Shown piece after piece: positions 42,196-49,531 of a stretch of DNA of 64,000 nt. Position 1 is the first letter of the stretch. The number at the start of each line of letters is the position of its first letter. A program made the position numbers and the translations under genes. The stretch lies in assembly GCA_964512655.1 (NCBI GenBank), contig CAZEJT010000014.1, forward strand, positions 1 to 64,000, in the 5' to 3' direction. The stretch is from VBOC01 sp964512655 (lineage in GTDB: Bacteria > Bacteroidota > Ignavibacteria > UBA10030 > SZUA-254). Under the pieces are notes generated by a model. That model did no database searches. It worked only from the letters and a program-made list of their open reading frames with translations, and was not told the origin of the DNA.

Positions 42196-42209
42196 ATCCG
42201 GAGGCCGCC

Positions 42210-44177
42210 ATGCCTAAATCAATCCGTATCGGTCTGCTATGGATCTGCTTTTTCACCCCTCTCGGGAGTAATGCCGGCGACAAATTCACCTGGAAGCCGG
42301 TGACCAGCGCAGATTGGAATCTCCTCCCAGATTCCGCCAGAGGGATCCGTGATGCAGTCATGATTTTCGAACACATTGTGCAGGATGATCACGATTTGCT
42401 CAGCGATCATTGTCACCGGACCCTTTATCGACGCATCAAAATTTTCAACAGCGAAGGAAGAAAATGGGGCGAAGTTAAACTTCCTTACGTCAACAAGGAT
42501 GAGGAGATCAAGAAGATCTTTGGGCGAACTCTTATCCCGGGAGGGCAAGAATTTACCCTATCGGAGGCTCAGATCCACCAAGACCAAGTCCTGAAATCCG
42601 AGGATCAGAAAATAATGCAGAAATCCTTCTCTCTGCCTGGTATCACAGATGGATGTATTATCGAATACTACGCAGAATATGATCTTCCCAGTCCGAATTT
42701 CTTATGGCTTCCTCAAAAGGATATCGTGCTCCTCCATGGTGAGTACCACTGGCTTATCTACAACGGTCAGAATATGAACGTAGTCGAATACAACCTTATC
42801 AGAGATGAATACACGCCGAATTACCTCTGGTTAAATGCGGGACAGCGTGTAACGAGTGTAGAACAGTTACCAAACATTAAGGAACCGGAGGAGGTAGTCT
42901 TTAAGATCGAAAATGTTCCCGCGTTTGAGGAGGAGCCGTACTCGTTGGCCAACTCCACGCTCCTCGCGCAGCTTCGACTCTACTATGGTAAGGCGGCTGC
43001 TCCCGGAGCGTATTGGGGAGAAAGCTCACAAAAGGTGCAGGGATACCTGGAGAAATTCACCAAGGATGATGATCGGTCCCGCAAAGTAATTGCATCCTGG
43101 GGCAAGCTGGATTCTCTGAGTGACAAGATCACCACTGCGTACTCATGGATCCAATCAAATATGAAGAGTATTTCGTATGAGAAAGACCAGAAGCAATTCA
43201 AGAGCAATGAAAATATAAACGACGTGCTTGAACATCGTTACGGCTCATCAGAGGAACTGAATCTGACATTTTACAACATGCTTCGGGATCTCAATGTCGA
43301 TGCCAAAATGGTGTATGTGCTGCATCGCGATGAAGGAATACTCGTCACGGAGGCGAAGTATTGGCAGTTCGACGGCACTCTCGTGGTTGCAAACGATGCG
43401 AGTGGACAAAGGCGCTTTTACTCGCCGGGCTATATTTTCTCGGCCCAAGACGAAATTCCCTGGTTTTACGAGGGAACGCCGGGGCTCGTCGTCGGCGATC
43501 CGAACCAACAATTCACAACCATCGCATTTTCTCGCCCGGAACAGAATCGTGATTCCAGATCATTGACGTTGAGCCTCGGAGCAGATTCCAAGCTGCATGG
43601 GAAATTCCTTGAGCTTTGCAATGGCCAAGCCGCACGATCGCTTCGTGTACTTGCGTATGGCGAGACGGACCTGGATCGCCGGGCAAAACTGCGTGATGAG
43701 CTGCTGAGCCAATACCCGGATGCTGAGCTCGACTCGTTATCGGTGGCGGGATTAGATAGCACCAGAGGAAATGTCGCAATTACATGTCAAATGGTAATGC
43801 CGAACACACATCAGCTTTCAGGCAACCGACTGATCTTTCGACCTTTCGGTTCTCTGTCAAAGGTTGATAACCCCTTTCAATCTGAGATTCGAGCACTGCC
43901 TATTCTGTTCAAGTATGCCGATGTCCGGACTGAGTCTATGAGCTTTCCCGTTCCCGATGGATATGTGATTGAATCTTTGCCAACGGATACCTCGTTTAAG
44001 AATGAGGTCGGGAGCTGTGATGTAACATTCAGTTCCTTTGCAGGAGCTATATCCGCGCAGCGCATGTTTAGGCTCAATAAACCTTTCTGGGCAGCTTCCA
44101 ATTATCAATCTGTCCGTGAACTGTTTCAGATGCGACAAAGAGTTGATGGCTTGGTGGCCGTTCTGAAAAAGCGTTGA
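42210..44177 (+). CDS. DUF3857 protein with inactivated transglutaminase-like domain
   Basis: A 655-residue paralogue of the preceding gene, 15 bases downstream. Signal peptide (IRIGLLWICFFTPLGSNA), DUF3857 domain (HRTLYRRIKIFNSEGRKWGEV to about residue 250) and a transglutaminase-like region (TTAYSWIQSNMKSISYEKD to about 440) are in the same order. At the active site the conserved RYGDCKDK is replaced by RYGSSEELNLTFYNML, so the nucleophilic Cys is gone; the histidine segment reads YWQFDGTLVV and the Asp segment RRFYSPGYIF, so all three catalytic residues are lost. It is a pseudoenzyme that may bind the same ligand or partner the active paralogue. Confidence 0.85.
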   Translation: MPKSIRIGLLWICFFTPLGSNAGDKFTWKPVTSADWNLLPDSARGIRDAVMIFEHIVQDDHDLLSDHCHRTLYRRIKIFNSEGRKWGEVKLPYVNKDEEIKKIFGRTLIPGGQEFTLSEAQIHQDQVLKSEDQKIMQKSFSLPGITDGCIIEYYAEYDLPSPNFLWLPQKDIVLLHGEYHWLIYNGQNMNVVEYNLIRDEYTPNYLWLNAGQRVTSVEQLPNIKEPEEVVFKIENVPAFEEEPYSLANSTLLAQLRLYYGKAAAPGAYWGESSQKVQGYLEKFTKDDDRSRKVIASWGKLDSLSDKITTAYSWIQSNMKSISYEKDQKQFKSNENINDVLEHRYGSSEELNLTFYNMLRDLNVDAKMVYVLHRDEGILVTEAKYWQFDGTLVVANDASGQRRFYSPGYIFSAQDEIPWFYEGTPGLVVGDPNQQFTTIAFSRPEQNRDSRSLTLSLGADSKLHGKFLELCNGQAARSLRVLAYGETDLDRRAKLRDELLSQYPDAELDSLSVAGLDSTRGNVAITCQMVMPNTHQLSGNRLIFRPFGSLSKVDNPFQSEIRALPILFKYADVRTESMSFPVPDGYVIESLPTDTSFKNEVGSCDVTFSSFAGAISAQRMFRLNKPFWAASNYQSVRELFQMRQRVDGLVAVLKKR

Positions 44178-44262
44178 CAGCCTTACCACGACTTGCTGCT
44201 TGAAATCAAAGCGGGAGTGTTAACAGGTGAGGTGCCTCCGCCGAGAAAGAGTCCAAAACGTG

Positions 44263-44336
<74 letters not shown>

Positions 44337-44388
44337 GGACAAATGAATGCCGTCCCGGAGTGTAATATAGCGAACCCCGTTTCGGGGT

Positions 44389-44757
44389 TCAAATGGGATG
44401 TTCTCGCCGGAGGGGGATGTCGTGGGAGGAAAACCAGGACTGAAACCGGCGCACGACATCCTGATGGTACGCTACGAAGTCCTGCAGTGTCGTGTCGAGG
44501 GGGGAGTTTCGCAGACGGGCTTCCCATGTCCGCATAGCTGAATCGGCACGCTTCAATTCGAGTCGGTTGTGAAGCTCGGCTTGGTCGGACGGAGCACTCC
44601 CCGCCTCGAACTCCTTTCGGAAGTGCCCGACGACGACTTCCCCGTGAGTTCCCATAGTCATCGCCTCCCCATCTGCGAGCAGAGATCCCGTCGGTCCGTT
44701 CTCAATGTGCACCAGGAGTTCGAACCGGAATTGAGGGGGTGGTTTCTGGCGCGCCAA
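44389..44757 (-). CDS. Hypothetical protein downstream of DedA
   Basis: I do not recognise this 122-residue protein. It is soluble, with a beta-rich first half (PQFRFELLVHIENGPTGSLL) and a helical, arginine-rich second half (LHNRLELKRADSAMRTWEARLR, FVAYHQDVVRRFQSWFSSHD). It starts 12 bases after the DedA stop on the same strand, which supports it being a real, co-transcribed gene. A function is not proposed. Confidence 0.55.
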   Translation of the reverse strand: MARQKPPPQFRFELLVHIENGPTGSLLADGEAMTMGTHGEVVVGHFRKEFEAGSAPSDQAELHNRLELKRADSAMRTWEARLRNSPLDTTLQDFVAYHQDVVRRFQSWFSSHDIPLRREHPI

Positions 44758-44769
44758 TGACCATCCTCC

Positions 44770-45360
44770 TCAGAATCGAATGATCTTCTTCTTGAGAACC
44801 CAGAGGGCAATGATCGCAACTGCGAGAATGATGCTGCCGACCAGGAGGTTTGCCTCAACCTTGTCGAGGACGAATTCCCATTGCTCCCCGAGGAAATAAC
44901 CAAGCAGAATAAACGTGGTCGACCAGACGATTGCCCCCGAATACGCGAACAGAGCGAATGTGCGGGGCTCAAGGCGGGACGCGCCCGCGACGTACGCGGT
45001 GAGGTGGCGTACCCCCGGGACGAAATAGCCGATCGGAAGCGACCACTTCCCCCGCCGCAGAAACCAGCCGTGAGCGGCCTCCAGCCGCTCGGGGGTAATG
45101 AACGCGTACTTGCCGTACCTATGGACTAGGTAAAGACCGAGGCTCCGGCCGAGCCAGTAACTCAGAGAGATTCCGCAGCTGCTGCCCAGGATGGCCGCCA
45201 GGAAGGTCAGCGGAAAGATGAGACGCCCCTTAAAGATCAGGTAACCAGAAAATGTGAGCAGCGTCTCATCCGGTACGGGGAGGCCCACAATTCCCAGCAT
45301 GAGCAATCCAAAGAGGCCAAAGTACCCATACTGAGAGATCCACTCGGTTATCAGGTCCAT
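44770..45360 (-). CDS. DedA family membrane protein
   Basis: The 196-residue protein has the DedA (SNARE-associated/VTT) fold. An N-terminal re-entrant region ISQYGYFGLFGLLMLGIVGLPVPDETLL carries the conserved acidic residue and E-x-[LIV] pattern, GSSCGISLSYWLGRSLG follows, and the second motif FVPGVRHLTAYVAGASRL has the conserved Arg/His-Pro-Gly. Four to five membrane helices in all. DedA proteins are phospholipid or undecaprenyl-phosphate flippases/transporters. ATG 45360 fits the family start. Confidence 0.93.
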   Translation of the reverse strand: MDLITEWISQYGYFGLFGLLMLGIVGLPVPDETLLTFSGYLIFKGRLIFPLTFLAAILGSSCGISLSYWLGRSLGLYLVHRYGKYAFITPERLEAAHGWFLRRGKWSLPIGYFVPGVRHLTAYVAGASRLEPRTFALFAYSGAIVWSTTFILLGYFLGEQWEFVLDKVEANLLVGSIILAVAIIALWVLKKKIIRF

Positions 45361-45534
45361 GGGAGACGCTGGTTCGTTGAGTCTGGTGATTAATTCTTAA
45401 CCTCCTCGCTCCTATTTGTCGCTTGAATTCCGGCGGAGGCGCATCAATCTATCAACAATTCACCCGAAACGCAAAACTCGGCGAACTTCAGTTTCCGGCG
45501 GAGGTGCAGTTTTGTGATGTCCGTACGAGATAGG

Positions 45535-45563
45535 TTGATTTTGCCCCTCGGGGGTACTATATT
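45535..45563 (+). promoter_or_regulatory. Predicted promoter for the lone response regulator
   Basis: TTGATT (45535-45540), 17-base spacer, TATATT (45558-45563). The spacer contains the palindrome CCCC-TC-GGGG, which could be an operator. The coding start is about 24 bases past the inferred transcription start. Confidence 0.7.
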
Positions 45564-45593
45564 GGTGAGTTTTCACAATGAAGGATGCCGGTA

Positions 45594-45962
45594 ATGTCGG
45601 ATAAAACAAAGGTGTTGGTCGTTGAGGATGAGGATTCTCTCCGCACGCTCCTGAGAGCGGAGCTGGAGGCGCACGATTTCGAGGTGGACGACGCCGACGG
45701 CGGAGGTCCGGCTATGAAATCGCTCAACGACACTCACTACGACATTGTTATTCTGGACATCCGGATGCCCGACATCGACGGACTCGAGGTGCTCCGGAAC
45801 ATCCGCGAGAACAACCTTGCGGAGAAGGTCATCATGCTCACGGGCGTGGGAGAGCTGAAAGTAGCGCGCGACAGCCTGGAGATGGGTGCAAATGACTTCC
45901 TCACCAAACCCTACGATTTCAAGAAACTCCTGGATTGCATTCACAGGGTCATGAAGGAGTAG
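45594..45962 (+). CDS. Single-domain response regulator (CheY-like)
   Basis: A 122-residue receiver with no output domain. VLVVEDEDSLRTLLRAELEA gives the acidic residues, DIVILDIRMPDIDGLEVLRN the phospho-acceptor Asp near residue 52, VIMLTGVGEL the switch Thr, and FLTKPYDFKKLLD the conserved Lys-Pro. ATG 45594 is chosen because AAGGA at 45581-45585 is at the right distance; the earlier ATG at 45585 overlaps it. It stands alone between DedA and tRNA-Leu. It probably receives phosphate from a distant kinase. Confidence 0.92.
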   Translation: MSDKTKVLVVEDEDSLRTLLRAELEAHDFEVDDADGGGPAMKSLNDTHYDIVILDIRMPDIDGLEVLRNIRENNLAEKVIMLTGVGELKVARDSLEMGANDFLTKPYDFKKLLDCIHRVMKE

Positions 45963-46018
45963 ATCGGCCTCCCCGAGCATCCTTCCCCCTCCGGGGCACC
46001 GTCCCCCCCCGCATTTCC

Positions 46019-46047
46019 TTGCTGTTCCCTCGAAAATAACCTATATT
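46019..46047 (+). promoter_or_regulatory. Predicted promoter for tRNA-Leu and tig
   Basis: TTGCTG (46019-46024), 17-base spacer, TATATT (46042-46047). The tRNA begins 37 bases later and the tig gene just behind it, with no terminator between, so the promoter may serve the whole tRNA-tig-clpP-clpX run. Confidence 0.65.
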
Positions 46048-46083
46048 AGTGCGGCCTCCCGAAGGCTTTATCCGCGTTTGATC

Positions 46084-46165
46084 GGGTAGATGGCGGAATT
46101 GGCATACGCGCTAGACTTAGGATCTAGTGGGGAAACCCGTGGGGGTTCAAATCCCCCTCTACCCA
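46084..46165 (+). tRNA. tRNA-Leu (UAG)
   Basis: An 82-base class II tRNA. The acceptor GGGTAGA pairs with TCTACCC, the anticodon stem is CTAGA/TCTAG with loop CTTAGGA (anticodon TAG), a long variable arm TGGGGAAACCCGT follows, and the T arm is GGGGG-TTCAAAT-CCCCC. The discriminator is A. Confidence 0.97.
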
Positions 46166-46208
46166 CAGAATGGCAGCCGCCGGGAGGACCTTACCAGTAC
46201 CTGTCACG

Positions 46209-47504
46209 ATGGATATTTCGATTACCGACATCAACGACGTCCGGAAGGAGATAGAGGTCACGGCCTCGGCGGACGAGCTTGCCCCCCACTTTGAGAAAGC
46301 CTACCGGGATAAGCTGCCCCACATCGAGATCAAGGGGTTCAGGAAGGGGAGGGTCCCCCTTGACCTGGTGAAAAAGATCCATGGCGAATCGATCGAGCAC
46401 CAGTCCCTCGATTCGATCGTTAACGACGTGTACCGGAAGGTCGTGGAGGAGCGGAAGATCCAGCCGATCGGAGATCCCGTCCTCACCCGCATGGATTACA
46501 AACGCGGCGAAGCCCTCACCTTTAAGATCAGTTACGAAGTCCAGCCGAATTTCGAGCTTGGCGACTATGCCGGCATTCCCGTCGAGAAGCCCGTTCACCA
46601 TGTCACCGACGGAGAAGCGGAGGACGAAATCCTCAGGATCCGGCGCGCGAACAGCACTCTCTCGGAGGCCGGCGCGGTAACCGACGACGAGCACGTCGTC
46701 ACTGTGGACATCCAGGAAACGGACGCCGCCGGAAGCCCCCTGATAGGCAAGAAGACTCAGGATGCCCGCATCCATCTTGCGGAGGAATCGGTCTATCCCG
46801 AAATAAAGGACGCTCTCCGGCGCTCAACCACCGGCTCGGTGCAGCGGGTGACGGTGACGACGGAAAAAGACGGGGCAAAACGACCCGTCTATCTCGAAAT
46901 CACCGTGAAGAAAATCGAGAAGGTCGCCCTGCCGGAACTGAATGGAGAGTTTGTCACCAAGCTGACGAAGGGGAAGGTCGAAACCCCGGACTCATTCAGG
47001 ACGAATCTCCGAGAAGACCTGCAGCGGTACTGGGAGGATCGAAGCGACCGTGTCGTCGCCGACGTAATCATCAACGAAATCGTACGCAGGCACGATTTCA
47101 CGGTCCCGGAAGTCCTCGTGAAGGGCGTTCTCGATTCGCTCCTCGAGGAATACCGCAATCGCATGCCCGCGAAAAAGCTCCCTTCCGATTTCGACGAAAA
47201 AGAATTCCGCGAGAAGAACCGCCCCTACGCGGTCTTCCAGGCCAAGTGGTACATCATTCGTGAACGCATCATCGGGGCGGAGAAGATTGAGGCCTCTGAG
47301 GCTGATTTTGACGCCCTGGCCGCGCTCGAGAGCGAAAAGCTTGGCATCGACAGGGAGCGGCTCATCGGATTCTATAAGACCTCGGACGCCGTCAAAAACA
47401 AGATTGTGTCCGACAAGCTGTTGGCATTTCTCAAATCCAAAGCTCACATTACCGAGAAGGTCGTCGAAGATTCAGCCGGCGGCCCGACCGGATCAACCAC
47501 CTGA
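46209..47504 (+). CDS. tig: Trigger factor
   Basis: Trigger factor binds the ribosome exit and shields nascent chains. The 431-residue protein has the ribosome-binding domain with the signature GFRKGRVPLDLV near residue 45, a PPIase-like domain (about 150-245: DDEHVVTVDIQETDAAGSPL to KKIEKVALPELN) that is divergent from FKBP, and a long helical C-terminal chaperone domain. ATG 46209 aligns with the family start (MDISITDINDVRKEIEV); an upstream in-frame ATG at 46170 would add an unrelated leader. It precedes clpP and clpX, the usual order. Confidence 0.94.
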   Translation: MDISITDINDVRKEIEVTASADELAPHFEKAYRDKLPHIEIKGFRKGRVPLDLVKKIHGESIEHQSLDSIVNDVYRKVVEERKIQPIGDPVLTRMDYKRGEALTFKISYEVQPNFELGDYAGIPVEKPVHHVTDGEAEDEILRIRRANSTLSEAGAVTDDEHVVTVDIQETDAAGSPLIGKKTQDARIHLAEESVYPEIKDALRRSTTGSVQRVTVTTEKDGAKRPVYLEITVKKIEKVALPELNGEFVTKLTKGKVETPDSFRTNLREDLQRYWEDRSDRVVADVIINEIVRRHDFTVPEVLVKGVLDSLLEEYRNRMPAKKLPSDFDEKEFREKNRPYAVFQAKWYIIRERIIGAEKIEASEADFDALAALESEKLGIDRERLIGFYKTSDAVKNKIVSDKLLAFLKSKAHITEKVVEDSAGGPTGSTT

Positions 47505-47525
47505 ACAAGAAAGGCATCCAGATCA

Positions 47526-48152
47526 ATGGGGACAACACCGACCAATCAACTCGTTCCAATCGTCATCGAAACAACCGGCCGCGGCGAGCGGGCGTACGAC
47601 ATCTTCTCCAGGCTTCTGAAAGAGCGGATCGTCTTCATCGGCACGCCGATCGACGACTCCATCGCCGGGCTCGTCATCGCACAGCTTCTCTTCCTCGAAT
47701 CGGAAGACCCTGAGAAGGATATTCACGTCTACATCAACAGCCCGGGCGGAAGCGTCTATTCCGGCATGGCGATCTACGACACCATGCAGTACATCCGCCC
47801 CGACGTCTCGACGATGTGCGTCGGCATGTCGGCCAGCATTGCGGCGATCCTCCTTGCGGGCGGCACGAAGGGAAAACGCACCGCCCTTCCCAACTCGCGG
47901 ATCATGATCCATCAGCCGTGGGGCGGCGTGCAGGGGACAGCGTCCGATATCAGCATCCAGGCCGAAGAGATCCTGCGCATCAAGAAGCGGATCAACGAAA
48001 TCCTTGCCGGACACTGCAGCAAGCCGATCGACCAGATCGAGAAAGACACCGACCGGGACAACTATATGACGTCGGAGGAGGCAAAATCATACGGCATCAT
48101 CGACAACATACTCGTCAAGAAATCCAAACTCGACGGAAAGAAGGAAAAATAG
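47526..48152 (+). CDS. clpP: ATP-dependent Clp protease proteolytic subunit
   Basis: ClpP is the barrel-shaped serine peptidase of ClpXP/ClpAP. The 208-residue protein shows ERIVFIGTPIDDSIAGL, INSPGGSVYSGMAIYDTM, the nucleophile in CVGMSASIAAILLAGG, the catalytic His in RIMIHQPWGGVQGTASDI and the Asp in IEKDTDRDNYMTSEEA. It ends KKSKLDGKKEK. It sits 21 bases behind tig and three bases before clpX. Confidence 0.98.
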   Translation: MGTTPTNQLVPIVIETTGRGERAYDIFSRLLKERIVFIGTPIDDSIAGLVIAQLLFLESEDPEKDIHVYINSPGGSVYSGMAIYDTMQYIRPDVSTMCVGMSASIAAILLAGGTKGKRTALPNSRIMIHQPWGGVQGTASDISIQAEEILRIKKRINEILAGHCSKPIDQIEKDTDRDNYMTSEEAKSYGIIDNILVKKSKLDGKKEK

Positions 48153-48155
48153 CCG

Positions 48156-49418
48156 ATGCCACAGAAGGGGAAGCCCGAGGGAGTCATCCGCTGTTCGTTC
48201 TGCGGTCAGACCGCGGACAAAGTGCAGAACATCATCGCAGGACCCGAGGCGTACATCTGCGACGGCTGCGTTGCGAGCTCCGTCGATATCCTCAGGAACA
48301 ACCGTTCCGCTCCGGCGAACCGTCCCCCGGGAGCGCGCCCCGCGTTCACACCCCTTCATCTCAAGAGAGCGCTCGATGAGTACGTGATCGGGCAGGAGGC
48401 CGCGAAGAAGACTCTCGCTGTTGCCGTCTACAATCACTACAAGCGGATCGATTCACGGATCCACCTCCGGAACCAGGACGACGTGGAGCTCGAAAAGAGC
48501 AACATCCTCCTCCTCGGGCCGACCGGAACGGGGAAGACGCTTCTCGCCCAGACTCTGGCCCGGATTCTTGCGGTCCCGTTCGCGATCGCCGACGCTACCA
48601 CTCTCACGGAGGCGGGGTATGTGGGCGACGACGTGGAGACGGTCCTGGTGCACCTCCTTCAGAATGCCGACTACGACGTCGAGAAGGCGGAGCGCGGGAT
48701 CGTCTATATCGACGAGGTTGATAAGATCGCCCGCAAGAGCGACAGCGCATCTATCACCCGCGATGTGTCGGGTGAGGGGGTCCAGCAGGCTCTCCTGAAG
48801 ATCCTCGAAGGAACCGTCGCCGGAGTTCCCCCGAAAGGCGGGCGGAAACACCCGGAGCAGAGCCTCATCAATATCAACACCAAGAACATTCTCTTCATCT
48901 GCGGTGGGGCGTTCGAGGGCCTCGAACGCATCATCTCCCACCGCGTGAACGAGAACGCAATCGGATTCGGGGCGACCATCCGGAGCAAGAAGGATGAGGC
49001 ACAGCAGGAGTATCTTCCGCTGGTGGAACCCGACGACCTTTTGAAGTTCGGGCTGATCCCGGAATTCGTGGGGCGTCTGCCGGTCGTTGCGACCCTCCAC
49101 CCTCTCAGCGACAAGGCGCTCCTCAACATTCTCACCGAGCCGAAGAACGCGATCGTGAAGCAGTACAAGAAACTCTTCCGGATGGAGGGGGTCGAGCTCG
49201 ATGTCGAGGAAGGGGCGCTGAAACTGGTGGTTCAGAAGGCGATCGAGCGGGGGACGGGCGCGAGAGCCCTTCGATCGATCATGGAAGAGACGATGCTCGA
49301 CATCATGTACCATCTCCCCGGCAGGCAGAATGTGATCAAGTGCGTCATCACGAGGGAGACCGTGCAGAAAAAGCAGGAACCCGTGTACTTCTACAAGGAA
49401 CGCAAGGCCTCGGCGTAA
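48156..49418 (+). CDS. clpX: ATP-dependent Clp protease ATP-binding subunit ClpX
   Basis: ClpX unfolds tagged substrates and feeds them to ClpP. The 420-residue protein has the N-terminal C4 zinc domain (IRCSFCGQTADKV and YICDGCVASS), Walker A GPTGTGKTLLAQTLA near residue 128, Walker B IVYIDEVDKIARKSD, the RKH-like pore region in EGTVAGVPPKGGRKHPEQ, and sensor 2 GTGARALRSIMEE. Length and order are typical. It ends the tRNA-Leu/tig/clpP operon. Confidence 0.98.
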   Translation: MPQKGKPEGVIRCSFCGQTADKVQNIIAGPEAYICDGCVASSVDILRNNRSAPANRPPGARPAFTPLHLKRALDEYVIGQEAAKKTLAVAVYNHYKRIDSRIHLRNQDDVELEKSNILLLGPTGTGKTLLAQTLARILAVPFAIADATTLTEAGYVGDDVETVLVHLLQNADYDVEKAERGIVYIDEVDKIARKSDSASITRDVSGEGVQQALLKILEGTVAGVPPKGGRKHPEQSLININTKNILFICGGAFEGLERIISHRVNENAIGFGATIRSKKDEAQQEYLPLVEPDDLLKFGLIPEFVGRLPVVATLHPLSDKALLNILTEPKNAIVKQYKKLFRMEGVELDVEEGALKLVVQKAIERGTGARALRSIMEETMLDIMYHLPGRQNVIKCVITRETVQKKQEPVYFYKERKASA

Positions 49419-49443
49419 TCCAGCCGGAACCTTCGGGTCACGG

Positions 49444-49505
49444 GATGTAGCCGCGCCCTTTAGGGCGCGACTCATTCAGCGCGGGCTGAAGCCCGCGGCT
49501 ACAAA
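49444..49505. repeat. Two palindromic GTAGCCGCGG-type repeats (family B)
   Basis: The first palindrome is CGCGCCC-TTTA-GGGCGCG (49452-49469), preceded by GATGTAGC. The second is CGCGGGC-TGAA-GCCCGCG (49480-49497), followed by GCTACAAAA. They face each other with GTAGC/GCTAC at the outer ends, so the pair forms a larger inverted unit between the convergent clpX and lptD genes. Confidence 0.85.
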
Positions 49506-49531
49506 ACCCCCTCCTCGGACGGTCCCCATCT

